DNA of 64,000 bases. It comes from Nereocystis luetkeana. Taxonomy: Eukaryota; Sar; Phaeophyceae; Laminariales; Laminariaceae. The notes beneath the pieces were generated by a model. That model searched no databases, was not told the DNA's origin, and was given only the letters and a program-made list of their open reading frames with translations. The stretch covers positions 2,783,985 to 2,847,984 of the forward strand of contig JARUPZ010000010.1 in the NCBI GenBank assembly GCA_031213475.1, given 5' to 3'. Positions within the stretch are counted from its first letter, which is position 1. Every line of letters starts with the position of its first letter. Below, piece after piece: positions 26,625 through 37,739 of the stretch. A program made the translations under genes and the position numbers.

Positions 26625-27599
26625 CTGGTTGCGTCGCTGCGCATACGGGAGAGCGCGGCGGGAGGTTGGTAGGGAGGGGGGGGGGGTTATGTGGTGAAGA
26701 TATATTTCTCCCCCTTTCGCGCCTTCTCTGCACTCATACGTACGTGTATCTTCTTCCGCCCGCCCCAGGCGGGTGACTCAGAACCCGTGGGCGCCAAGCC
26801 CAGCATCCCGAGCGACAAACGAACAAACAAACAACGTGGGGACGGTGGGGGCGGGACTTCCCAGCGCGATGCTCTTCCCCCCCCCCATGTTCGCCGCCTC
26901 TAATTTGAGATAGTTGCTTCTGCGTATGCCACCGCCCTGCCCAAACCGTGCTTATCAGACGGGGCGCACGACTCACGCCGGGCGGCGTGGGCCGTGCGTC
27001 CCGCGACGAGGGATACTCCCCCCGCCCAACACGAATTCTGGAAACAGGGCCACCGGCAGCAGGGTAGTTACCTCACCCGGCGTTGTTTCACTATGTCTGT
27101 CTCAATCCGTGTCTACGTCACTCGCTCGGTTCTCCCACTCCTCCAGTCTGTGTGAAGGATAACTTGCTGGCCAATTCGTTTTTCCCTTCTCGCGCTTATC
27201 TTTCCTTCTTTTTTTGTTTTCTCTTTTTTTCCTTTTTTTTCCCCTCTCTCCTTCGTTTTTTTTCTCTCTTTTTTTCTCTTTCCGCGACCGGTGCCCGGCG
27301 CGTGATTTGCTTGCTCATTCTTGGAAAAAAAACAATTTGGATGCCGAATAAGTAACGCTCCCCGGAAAGGAGGGAGAGAAAAAAACAACTAGGCAAATGG
27401 GGGAATCCAGGCTTCCAGCCCCCCCGGTTCTTCCTTCTCTCTTCTTGTTTTTGTTTTTGTTCCTCTCTCTCTCTGTCTGTCTTTCCTTACTCTCTTTGTG
27501 TCTACCCATGTGGTCGTTCCGAATAATTCCCTCGTGCATTTCCACCTGGGTGGGCCCTCCCCGCTTCCACAGCGAGCCCGCGCCTTTCCGTCTCCACGG

Positions 27600-29060
27600 C
27601 CGGTCAGCACCGCGTCGGTCGTGCGTCTATATATATATTGTTCCCGTCGCACGCAGCAGTACTGTCTCCACAGCGCCCCGACTCTAGTTATAACCGCGGC
27701 CCATCCTTGGCCATGTTTCCATTAGTATCGGGCTCAGAGCTTGTAGTATCAAGCCACACCCCATCGGTGGGGCGTCGATATGTTTTCATCGCGCACCGCA
27801 GCCCTGTCTTCATGGCACGCCGACTCCAAGTATTGTTATAGCGGCCCCCCGCCAGCGACCCGTGTCAGTCGTGCGTGTATATGCGTCCTCGCTCACAGCG
27901 GTACTGTCTCCGTCGTGCCCCGACGCAACTTATCGTTATTCTCATAGTGGTCCACACCTGGCGTGTGTGTGTGTGTATTTTTCTCTCTCACTAATCTCAG
28001 GCCGAGAAATTGTAACCGGACTGTGCCTCCACACCCCACCGCATCGTGTCGTGCGTTCGTCCACATGTTTGCATCCCGCACAGTAGTTCTGTCTCCACAG
28101 CTGCCCAAGGATTGACACGAGGCTAATTATTTATTTTTTTCTCAGGCCACCCCGCCGTGTCAGTCGTGCGTCGATATGTTTTCGTCGCGCACAGCAGCAC
28201 TGTCTCCACAGCGCGCCGACTCAAATTATTGTTATAGTCGCCCCGGCCAGCACCCCGTTTCGGTCGTGCGTGGATAGGCCTCTTCGCACGCAGCGGTACT
28301 GTCCCCACCGCAACCGACTCAAGTTATTATTATTATTGTCCTAGTGGTCATTACCTGGCATGTGTTTCCTTTCGTTTCATTATTCTCAGGCCGAGAACTT
28401 GTAACCGGACTGTGTCTCCCCACCCAACACCACCGTGTCGGGCAGTCGTCCAACCTGTTTTTCTTACACGCGGCAGTTCTGTCTCCACAGCTGCCCAAGT
28501 ATTGACATAGGGCTGTTTTTTTTTCTCTCTCTCTCTTTTCTCTTTCACAGCCCACGCCACCGTGTCGGCCGTGCGTCGAGATGTTTTCCTCGCGCACAGC
28601 AGCCCTGTCTCCACAGCGCGCCGACTCTAATTGTGGTTGTAGCGGCCACGGCCAGCAACTCGTGTCGGTCCTGCGTAGCTATGCTTCCTCGCACAGAGCA
28701 GTGCTGTCTCCACAGCGCACCGGCTCCAATTGTTAGTATTGTTAAAGTAGTCCATACCTGGCCTGTGTGTGCGTTTTTTTTCTCTTCATTCGTGACGGGC
28801 CGAGATTTTGTTTTTTTCCTCTCCCTTTCTTTCTTCCCCGGCACACCATATACTTCCATCGCACGCCGCAGCACTGTCTCCACAGCGCCCTACGCCGATT
28901 ATAATATGTCTCCACAGCGCACTTTCTATAAGTATCGGACCCTGGGCTTGCAGCCAGACTGTCTCCACAGCGGCCCGCACCCCATGTCAGTCGTGCGTCG
29001 ATATTTCTGTTTTTCGCGCGCACGGCAGTACTGTCTCCACAGTGCACCGACCCACATTCT
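27600..29060. repeat. Degenerate tandem array in the DIRS leader, about 13 units
   Basis: The phrase CTGTCTCCACAGC or a close variant recurs about 13 times, mostly every 60-110 bp. It is often preceded by CGTGTCGGTCGTGCGT-like and CGCGCACAGCAG-like segments. The array lies between repeat A1 and the gag-like region, so in element sense it forms most of a leader of nearly 3 kb. Pyrimidine-rich runs (27180-27300, 27430-27500, 28510-28550) flank and interrupt it. Confidence 0.75.
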
Positions 29061-29872
29061 GCGGGCGACCGATTGTTATTCTGTTATTAATAGTATTACA
29101 ACTATGTCCTTCTTGCCTTTCGATAATGTGCAGTCTGATCTGCACCATTGAGCACGCATCGCTTTCCTGCCTTCTCATTGTTATTGTAGCTGCCTACACC
29201 GGCGCCACAACGCGTCCTCCCTCTGCCGCGTTCAGGAATGTATGTCCTATCAATAGCGTGTTTTGCGGTTGTGCATGCATGCATCTCGAGGCCTACCCTC
29301 GTCTCCCGTTACTGCGAATAGCGTGTTTGCGATGTGCATGCATGCGTCTCGGGGCCGACCCTCGTCTCCCGCTATGGGGATGTGACCGCCACTCTCACCC
29401 ATCGTTTCTTCGCCTATCGCTAGATAGCACCTTATCGCCAGTCAACCATCTCTACACACGCGAACATACCGTGTGGTTCTCCAGCCCTCGCAGCAGATCC
29501 CTGATCGCCAAGTCGCGTCCGCTCGTCCCCGCGCTCAGTTCGTGGTCCCAGCGGGCCGGAGTCGAGACGGGAGGGGAAAATAAGGCACAACTTCCTGACT
29601 TGGATCCACAAACCAGCGATTACCTCACGTCTGCCCGTGCTCGTCACAGGACCTCGTGCTTGCTCGGGCCCGGCGTGGGGATGCTGACCTACGCTCGGTG
29701 CTCTGCTTGGAAGGACTGCGTGCGCGGTCTTCCCTTCCAACCAAACTTGTTCTATCCCAGTTCCCGATACAGGCATGCCACATTCTCTCTACCAATAAAC
29801 CCTGCTTTGTCCGTTACTTCGTTTGCGGAGGCCGTTGCCTCGTCTACGGAAAAACCTACCCTCCATTCCGCG

Positions 29873-31029
29873 ACCTAGTGTCTTTTCGTTTCAGGGCGAT
29901 CCGGAAATAAACGGCCAGTTAGTTGACTTCAGTTCAACCGCTCATGTTGTTTTTCTTTGGTGGTACATGTAATCAACAGTTGGCAAAAACAGTTGGCAAA
30001 AAGACGGCAGGAGACCTCTTTTGAGGAGAAAAGTCTAGTATCCTTGACAAACAGTAAATTGGTCGTCTAGAAGTTGGTCAGTTCGCGATGGATTGCTGAC
30101 CTTGACACTAGGCCCAGTTTCGGGGGGTATATTTCGACACGTCAAGTCTTACACCATGTCTTCGGTTCTGCATGCTCACCTGAACGGCCCTCGACTATCC
30201 TGCCCACAATGACGGAAACGACCGCAAAGACGTGCCGCGACCCGCCGTCAGCATCAAGGACCTGGAGGACAAAGTGCTCAAGTCATTCGAGCCTATACTA
30301 TGCTGCAGGAACTCGGTAGTGCCAAGAAGGGGTACCCCGCTTTTAGTGACCTTAGTGAAATGACGACAGCTCGGAAAGTGCTATACATTATTTTGGGGCT
30401 GCTCGGTACAGGGTTCTCCGAGGAACCTGCTTCACAGAGATGTTTACCATTCCCAGCACATACAATGAGCAGATTCCCCCGCTAGTCTGGTAGATGTGTT
30501 GTGTGGTAAGCCGTGCTGAGTAGAGCACAGGCGGCATACCCCACGGTCGTCGTTGTACGCTGTTTTCCCAACCAATGGGGGGCATCCAAGCAGACCGCAT
30601 ACTGGTGATCCAGCATCGGATACTGTTCTCACAGTGTCCCAATGCTTATCGCAGACATACTCAGGGACAGTGGGGGTCCGGGTTTGGGAGATGGCCGTGT
30701 GTGTCAGATCTGTTTTTTTATTATCACTCGTGACCGTTTTAGGGCTGCACTCCTGCGTTTGGGCTCCAAGTACATGTCATTTGAGTAGCTTGTCCCCAAC
30801 CCGGGACTACTGCGGTACTATAACTCGGTTGAGCTCGAGCCTATTAGCAACCGGAATGCGATTGAATATATTCTGTATGGCTGCACCAAGCCGTTGTACC
30901 TCTCTGAAACCAGCACCTTCTGTGAGACCGGTACATGTTGAATCGTGCCCCACTCTAACGTAGCGGTATATATCGACCAGCGTGCATCCGTCTCCGATGA
31001 TTTGTTCGCGAATATTACACGTTGACCAG
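29873..31029. other. Mostly non-coding; one protein-like stretch at about 30204-30302
   Basis: From about 30204 (+) a frame reads YPAHNDGNDRKDVPRPAV and then IKDLEDKVLKSFEP. Its composition is protein-like, but I could not identify its splice borders or family. It might be an upstream exon of the LRR gene that follows. Confidence 0.25.
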
Positions 31030-32743
31030 GGAACTGGCGGACAATGCGATCACCTCCCTGCCGGGCAGCCTCTTCGAGAACACCCCTGTCCTGAGAGAGC
31101 TGTGAGATAACGCGCATTAAATGATGCCGAAAAGTTGAAGGAAGTCGACACAACGAATGTTTGCCACAACTCGCTCGCTGCAGAAATGACATTAGACCGT
31201 CCTCGGCGTCTTTACATCTTCGTGTATCCTGGACGGCGTGTAATTGTTTCCGTGCTCCTTGAATGGAGCGTCTCAAACATGAGGGGATACATTTGTCGCT
31301 GCGAACACCCACCATGCCCAGCACAGTTCGGGATTTTCATAGCTCTAGGAGCCTACCATGTGCATTGTCGTCCCAACCAGCCAACCGGAGTGCTTTCGAC
31401 GGTTATTTGTGCCGCGAGGTTCTGTGTATGGCGGCAACGAAATGCTAGTGTCGTCCACGATCTGGCTGCAATCGATTGACCGCGCAATCGCGCGAGCCAG
31501 TGTTAGCTTAAGGTTCGAAGATTAGTTGTCTGCCCTCGGAAGTGCTGGTGCGATCTGCAAATATCGAAATATTACAATGCCCTCTCCCCTCTCCCATTGC
31601 GGTCCCACACAACAAGCACCAACGCCAGGATGTAGTGCCAATTCATGTTCTCTTACCATGTTGATCACGCAGGGAGCTTAAGGACAACCACCTCAGGGCC
31701 CTGCCCGCTGAGCTGTTCAGGGGTCTGACGCTTATGAACATTGTGTGAGTTCCGTGCCTAGAACAACATTGGCAAATTGGCCTTGAAGGACCAGGAGCTT
31801 CAAATCCACAACGCAGAAATAGCTAACGTGGTGATACATTGGATGTTTTAATGCTGTTGTTAGCAGTGCGTCCGTCAATGGCCATGCGACATCACTTGAA
31901 GCGTGCCGTTGTCATTTTATCATTGGCGGATGGTAGTTTAATCAAGAATTTCCTGCCAAGACAACAGACCCCCACTCACTGTTCATGTACACATTATTTA
32001 TTGACGTATAGGCCCGAGCACCATTGGACGGCTATTGTGTGTGGAATGCTGCGGTGGCGTCTGCTTGTAGGAAGGCAGGTGTAATTCGAATATATTAAAA
32101 CTAACCTCTTTCTCTCGTCGCACTTGGAAAAGCTCGACGTCCCCACACCATAGCGTTCACGTCCAGGAACAAGTTCGTGTTAGCTTACTATCCACGCTAA
32201 GGACCCCCACCGAATTACAGCAAAAGTTATGTTTTACTCGCCCAGCTACGCGAACCTCAGTACATTATTCGCGCCGTGTCGAGTTTTTGTTGGACCTTCC
32301 GTTTTATAGATTATGTACGTACATCCCGCAATAATAGCTATGTACGGTATGATATGTATACACCCTACGAGCATGTGTTCCGCAGTTGCCATTTCCCCCA
32401 CCCCTGAATGACGATTAGACATCCTTCATGAGGTCATGTGAAACCCGCAGCACGCACGATCAAAGTGCCCCACCACGCTGCTTGTAAAGGCGAGGTTGGA
32501 CGAGGTCCCTAATCTTACAGCTAGCTGCCGTTACGAAACGAAATAAATAGTGCATAGTCGTCATTGATATCGGGGATACTGCAGTGTACTAGGTAGAAAC
32601 TATCCCTGCATTCTCCTTCCGCGTGCGTCTACGCGTACGTGCCTTCGCGGCGAATCCAATATGCATTTCAGGACAATTTTGGACAACGACATCGCCACTC
32701 TACCAACGGACATCTTCGACGATATGTCCTCGTTAAGGTTCCT
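31030..32743 (+). CDS. Leucine-rich-repeat gene, three one-repeat exon cassettes (ends unknown)
   Basis: Three exons, 31030-31101, 31673-31744 and 32672-32743, are each exactly 72 nt. Each starts with one base completing the previous codon and ends in phase 2 at GTGAG. Each encodes a single 24-residue LRR: NAITSLPGSLFENTPVL, NHLRALPAELFRGLTLM and NDIATLPTDIFDDMSSL. The N-x-I/L-x-x-L-P-x-x-x/L-F pattern is the typical LRR. Because all cassettes have the same phase, any can be gained, lost or reordered without breaking the frame. In brown algae such single-exon LRRs occur in candidate immune-receptor families (LRR-ROCO and related). No signal peptide, transmembrane or GTPase exon was found, so this is a fragment or a gene whose ends I cannot see. 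Confidence 0.7.
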
Positions 32744-33144
32744 GTGAGTGCGGTAGGCGACACGTGCGTAAGCCACCAGAGCACTACGACTATACTAACT
32801 CGGAAGAGTCAAGGTCAGCCACTACGCTCATAAGGTGAGGAGACAACGGTATAACGTACCGGTATCCCTTCCTGGGCAGTGATGGTGAAGGGAATCTCCT
32901 ACAGTAGTATATTCTCATTCTGAAATATGTTTATAACCGTGAGCAGATTGCACCTCTCTCCCCTGGACCCAGTGTGACATGTGGTTACATTACACTATTT
33001 ATACCTGCTAAACCACTCAGTCAGCGCTGACAGAGTGCTAATAGGGTGGCCTAGAAGGTGGTGCCATATAACCAAACACTGTCTATCGCTTCCACAGTTT
33101 GAGTAATCGTCAGTGCTCGTTTTCATCTACCCTTCCTTGTGCAG

Positions 33145-34023
33145 AAAATGCTGGCGGAATTACGGACGAGCACCCTGTACGATACAGACGTCTTGGCAGA
33201 GGGGAATGGTGCCACCGACTATCTGAGGGGGTTAGCGGAGCACAGCAGTGACCACCACGATGTATGTCGTGAGGTGCCCGAGGAAGGATTCGATGAGGAC
33301 TATGATCCATTGGGTGCCAAGTTTGGGGCGACATCTTTGCCCGCGTTTCACCAACTTGTTGAGCACGTGCAGCTAACCGCTGTCGTGAAAGTAGTGTTCC
33401 GGTACGAAGAAGAAAGCGCGCACATCATCGTTGTCGGGCCTGACGGCTTTCAGCTATGCACTTGCTTGCAGGTGCTGCGTTGTGGCTTGCCATGCAGGCA
33501 CGTATTGGTTGCGCTCTTCACGCGGCTGCAACGCGCCGTAGAGTTCAGTGGCGATTGTATCCACCCTCGTTGGCGATCGTCTGGTGACGAGTGGAGTATC
33601 CACAAGGTGGACCTAAGCGTGTTCGACGGGCATGAACGAGGGACGTACGATGGGGGCTTCACTGACGATTTTGAGGGGATAGGCATGCAGGATGACAACC
33701 ATGTCAAGCGCAGCGCCCTAGGTGCGGTCATCAAAGGGAAGCTGAGCGCTAACATGATGGAGACATACGTTGCCACCGTCAGGAGTGTTATCGACCACTT
33801 CGACCAAAACCGCCCGAATTACTACAATGCAGGGATGGAAGTATCGGCGAGGTTCGCGCGGGATGCGCAAGCTTTTGTGCGGGGCCCCCTCCCCTCTAGC
33901 GACCCTGACAATATCTCAGATATACCCAATCCGCCCAATTCGTCTGTGAAATGTAAGAAGGGGAGGAGACCTGTAGACTGCACGGAGCTACGCTCGTCGA
34001 GGAAGAGACCCAGAGCGACGTAG
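33145..34023 (+). CDS. SWIM zinc-finger exon, MULE-transposase-type C-terminus
   Basis: An AG at 33143-33144 precedes an open frame that runs to a TAG at 34021-34023. It holds a SWIM finger with CTCLQVLRCGLPCRHVL (CxCxnCxH), which in MULE/FAR1 transposases follows the catalytic domain, then an acidic stretch and a basic tail (SSRKRPRAT). It fits as the last exon of the transposase whose catalytic exons lie at 19.8-21.0 kb. However, that part ends in phase 2 and this exon starts in phase 0, so an intermediate exon would be needed. It could also belong to another MULE copy. Confidence 0.6.
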   Translation, partial: KMLAELRTSTLYDTDVLAEGNGATDYLRGLAEHSSDHHDVCREVPEEGFDEDYDPLGAKFGATSLPAFHQLVEHVQLTAVVKVVFRYEEESAHIIVVGPDGFQLCTCLQVLRCGLPCRHVLVALFTRLQRAVEFSGDCIHPRWRSSGDEWSIHKVDLSVFDGHERGTYDGGFTDDFEGIGMQDDNHVKRSALGAVIKGKLSANMMETYVATVRSVIDHFDQNRPNYYNAGMEVSARFARDAQAFVRGPLPSSDPDNISDIPNPPNSSVKCKKGRRPVDCTELRSSRKRPRAT

Positions 34024-34149
34024 GTGGGCACCAAGAGCGAGAAGACCGAGTGAGATGAGCGTAGGATTCGACACGATTCGACACAGGAAGGAGGTGCTGA
34101 ACCTTTCTGGCGATAGAAATGCATATGTGTACGGTAGCGCGGGGGGGGG

Positions 34150-34296
34150 GGTACTCGATAGGAGAGATGTACTCCATCTTATGCATGGCCGTAGTCGTAT
34201 GACCATAGACCCTCGCATCCCTACAATGCCGAGACAGAGCATGTCGGGTTTTCACCGACCACGCAGACATTGCTTGCACCAAGCGCGAAGCGCCGT
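34150..34296 (+). repeat. PH repeat
   Basis: Full-length copy of a family of about 130-180 bp. The core reads GTAGTCGTATGACCATAGAC, then CTCGCATCCCTACAATGCC, then a TCACCGACCA.GCAGACATTG block. A run of G immediately precedes it (34140-34150). Confidence 0.85.
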
Positions 34297-34309
34297 GAGG
34301 GGGGGGGGG

Positions 34310-34428
34310 GGGGTGTACTCATTATTACCATGCATGGCCGTGGTCGTATGACCATAGACCCTCGCATCCCTACAATGCCGGGACGGAGGACGTCGGCTTT
34401 TTACCAACCAGGCAGACATCGTTTGCAA
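34310..34428 (+). repeat. PH repeat
   Basis: Second copy in tandem with the previous one, separated by a 15-base G run. It ends at the CAGACATCG block. Confidence 0.85.
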
Positions 34429-34429
34429 A

Positions 34430-34924
34430 ATCTGACAGCTGTGGAACTCAGAGGATGTACAGATACACGGTATATACTTTCTGAAGATGTTGCGCAGTAG
34501 GCCGGAAGTGGTCCAGTCCAGCAGGCCTGATGCTCGCCCTGCTTATTTGTTGCACGTGCGGTGGGTGGTCGTTCGCGCACCATGGCGTCTGCTCTTCTTG
34601 CTTCACGACAATATTAGGTACCAGCATGTTATCATCAAAGCAGCAGTTTTTATTAGATTACTAATAGTGTCAATCGCAGAAAAGTCACGGAGAAACAGGA
34701 AACAGATGAATACATTATCACCCGAATCGTGAGGCCAGGGCGGGTAGGAAGCTACTGTATGTATGTGTTCTTGATAGCGCTCTTCTGCACACATTTCCGC
34801 TAAAAAACTTGTGAGCACAAACCAGCAGTAGTAGTATGAATAGGAGCATACTGCTGTACGTACTTTCACTTGCCTCCATTTCTACGTCTCTCTGTCTGGT
34901 GACTGCCCATGACCTGCCTAAGGG
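34430..34924. other. Non-coding, nothing recognised
   Basis: No exon, repeat family or hairpin was identified. Confidence 0.4.
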
Positions 34925-35323
34925 GAGAGTCTATATAGTTCAGGATGCACGTAGATTTCACCGGTGGTAGTGGAAGGAGAGTTATGGGCTACAGATAGAT
35001 ACATAAACAGTGCACTATTAAAATATTAATAGGCCATGATCTGTCCTGCGAGAAAGTAAGGATGATACGAGTACGAGTGAGAGTATCATACTCTAACGAA
35101 CCACGTCGACGTACTATCACGGATCTACATAGTTCAGGATGTACGTAGATTTCGCCGGGAGTGGAAGGAGGGTTATGGGCTACAGATATTAATAGATACC
35201 TGGTACATAAACAATGCACTATTAATAGGCCATGATCTGTCCTGCGAGAAAGGAAGGATGATACGAGTACGAGTGGTGAGAGTATCATACTCTAACGAAC
35301 CACGTCGACGAAGTATCACGGAG
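34925..35323. repeat. Tandem duplication, 2 units of about 200 bp
   Basis: The block from AGTTCAGGAT.CACGTAGATTT to CTAACGAACCACGTCGACG occurs twice back to back (about 34938 and 35132 onward) with few differences, so the duplication is recent. Confidence 0.85.
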
Positions 35324-35574
35324 CAGTGGTAGTGTAAGATACTACCAGTAACGATAGTTACTGCTGCTGCTGCTGTATGTGACCTGGTGCCGTGCCTGCT
35401 GTACAGCAGTAGCGCACCGGATGAAATGCTTGGGAGAAGTCGACATTGAATGTATGTATCAGGTTTTATAGTTACACACAGTAGGCCTTCCTTTGGGGTA
35501 CGTGTAGTTTTAAAAGTACCCCGTTGAGGTACTTTTAATGCACGTACCCCATGGGGTACTTATACCAGGTCCCG

Positions 35575-36930
35575 GGGATTAGACCCAGCGCCGGCTATTC
35601 TCATGGCAGCCAAATAGAAGGTGCGTGGTGTTTTGCTATCGACGAGGGATCGACAACGGGATTTTTATGTGTGCTCTACAGTAGTTTGTAACCCTCTTCC
35701 ACACGACGTGTGATACCGCGCCCGTTCGTCACTACGAGTTCGAGTATCCATCTGATACCCGTGGCACAAGTTTGAAAATCTGTGTTGTTTAACGGGCGGC
35801 TTGAAGGTACTACAAGTAGTCAGACAATCGTACCAACGAAGTAAACCCAGCGCCAGCGGTATCCAAGCCAGATAAAAGGTGGGTTGTGCTGGTTTTCGCG
35901 GAAGGATGGGCAACTGCCTTCTGCTTTCGCAAGCCGGTACCCTCTTCCACAAGTAAGTACCATACTGCGCCTATTCGTCACTCATACGAGTATCCATGCG
36001 ATACCCGTGGCAGAAGATCTGCGAATAATCGGTGTTGTAACGGATGGATTAACGATACCGACCGATAGCTGTTGCGCGAATCAACGGCATAAACCCAGCG
36101 CCAGCAATGCCCAAGCCCGTCAGATGTATAGTAGCCAGTTTTATTGTTCGAGCAGGGATCGACAACTGGCTCCGGCAATCGCAAGCTAGCGCTCTCTTCC
36201 ACAAGCCAAGTATCATCCAGCACTCGTTCGTTCCGTGAATGAATATGATATCCGTGGCCCAGGTTTTCAAAATATCTGCTTTTTCAATGGACGGTGTTGC
36301 TGTTACTGTAGCCGAGCCAACGGGAGCAGCCTGTTGTCGCACCACAGCATTGTCCAAACCAGTCAAATGAAGGTGGGTAATGCAATGCTCCAAGGAGGGA
36401 TCGACAATTAATTGGCTTCTCCTGCGTGCCCTGGCCGGCGCCCTCTTCAACATCCATACTGCGTCCGTTCGGTACGAGTATCATCCATGATATCCGTGGC
36501 ACAAGATCTGCTTTTTAACGGGTGGCTTGAAGATACCGATCGTTGTGCGCGAACCAACGGGATGAGCCAGCGCCAGCGTTGTCGAAGCCTGTCCGAGAGA
36601 AGGTGGGTGGTGTTTATTGCAAGAGGGGTCGACAACGGATTTCGCCGTGCTCTAGCCGGCGACCTCTTGCACAAGAAATGCCAGGTATTAAATTGCGCTT
36701 GTTCGTCGCTACGAGTATCCATATGATTCCCGTGGCCCAAGATATTTACAGCAGTAGTAGGCATCTGGTTTTTTTCATGGTTGGATCAAAGATACTGGTT
36801 GCTGTGTGCGAACCAACTGGGTTAGCCAGCGCCAGCGTTTTTCACGCCCGCCAGACAGAAGGTGCGCCGTGTTGTGTTTTCAAGAGGGGCCTCGGCGTGC
36901 TCTGCGGCGTATATACGTCCATGCCTTCCA
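35575..36930. repeat. Tandem array, about 6 units of about 220-265 bp
   Basis: CCCAGCGCCAGC or a variant recurs at about 35584, 35846, 36094, 36307, 36560 and 36825. Each time it is followed by a GGATCGACAAC-like segment, CCTCTTCCACAAG, CGAGTATCCAT and GATACCCGTGGC. Units have drifted considerably, so the array is older than the one just before it. Confidence 0.8.
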
Positions 36931-37052
36931 GCACCTACTGATGATGTGTACCAATAACTAGCAGCCGCTATCACCCGTCATGTCGCTATATCAAGATATT
37001 TTGGGCTCGATTCACTGAGCGGGAAGCGTCAGCTGAAAAAATCTTTGCCTTG

Positions 37053-37167
37053 TATTATTACGGGGGGCCATAGTTAACAGGACCAAATATTGTTAGTAAA
37101 AATGGTTAAACATAAAGGTTTTTATGTGTACCATAGGTCCTGTTAACTATGGTCCCCCGTAATAATA
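37053..37167. mobile_element. MITE with TA target site (Tc1/mariner-like)
   Basis: The terminal inverted repeats are about 28 bp: TTATTACGGGGGGCCATAGT continuing into TAACAGGACC at the left, and its near-perfect complement at the right, with TA on both sides. The loop of about 50 bp has no coding content. The TA flanks and small size fit a non-autonomous Tc1/mariner-type element. Confidence 0.8.
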
Positions 37168-37439
37168 GAAACAACGCAGTTCTTGGTACTTCTTCATGCT
37201 ATTTGTTCAACCCAGATCCGAAAAATAAATAAATATCGATATTTTTCAATTTTATCTATACTCGTATTTGTTGTCCCTGAATCCGGAAAATAAATAAATT
37301 AAATAAATATTTTTCATCATCTTTATAATATTGAAAAATATGAAATTGCTACGCACCACATTTTATTTGTTCTCCGTTTTTTGTACACCTTTTTTTTTCT
37401 TTTTTTGTCTCATCCCATTCATTATCTTCGCACATCTTC

Positions 37440-37735
37440 TTCTCTCTCTCCTTCCAACTCGTAACTCAGATCCGGGGTCACATAGCAGGCACTTCTACCC
37501 CCTTCCCGCTACGGTACGTGCCTTCATTTTTATCGCGAGAAGATTCCAGCATTTTCTTCCCTCGTCGACTCGCATCGAATTGTGCCTACCCACGCTGCAA
37601 GGCGCTCTCAACAATTGAATCCTATTTATTTTTATTTTTGAAAATAAAGTCAAAGTCCGACCCACCTGGGGCTCGAACCCAGGACTCAAACAAGTAGAAT
37701 TCGAGGTGAACCACTTGAACCACCGGGGCGACCGG
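37440..37735 (-). repeat. SINE S1, full-length copy
   Basis: Near-identical to the copy at 1-252. The tRNA-like head with the GGTTCGAGCCC B-box lies at about 37665-37735 and the body continues to about 37440. Confidence 0.85.
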
Positions 37736-37739
37736 CTAT

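Larger units (their letters stand above)
21128..29872 (-). mobile_element. PAT-like DIRS (tyrosine-recombinase) retrotransposon with split direct repeats
   Basis: Read on the minus strand the layout is A1 (29872-29573), gag-like ORF, RT/RNase H ORF, tyrosine recombinase, B1 (22015-21772), A2 (21775-21482) and B2 (21370-21128). The A1-ORFs-B1-A2-B2 arrangement is the split-direct-repeat structure of PAT-like/Ngaro-type DIRS elements, which lack an integrase and LTRs of the usual kind. A1 and A2 differ at only a handful of sites over about 290 bp, so the insertion is fairly young. It looks nearly whole, with about one break. It sits just after the MULE exon ending at 21043. Confidence 0.85.

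Noticed and set aside
23450-26800. Plus-strand open frames across the DIRS element
   Set aside because: They are shadows of the minus-strand gag, RT and recombinase regions in G/C-rich sequence.
27960-28600. CRISPR-like array
   Set aside because: Repeat units are imperfect, vary in spacing and lie inside a eukaryotic retroelement. No cas genes are present.
28435-29878. Plus-strand frames of 238 and 356 codons
   Set aside because: They follow the tandem repeat units of the DIRS leader and have Ser/His/Thr-rich repetitive translations. Unit lengths near multiples of three keep them open.
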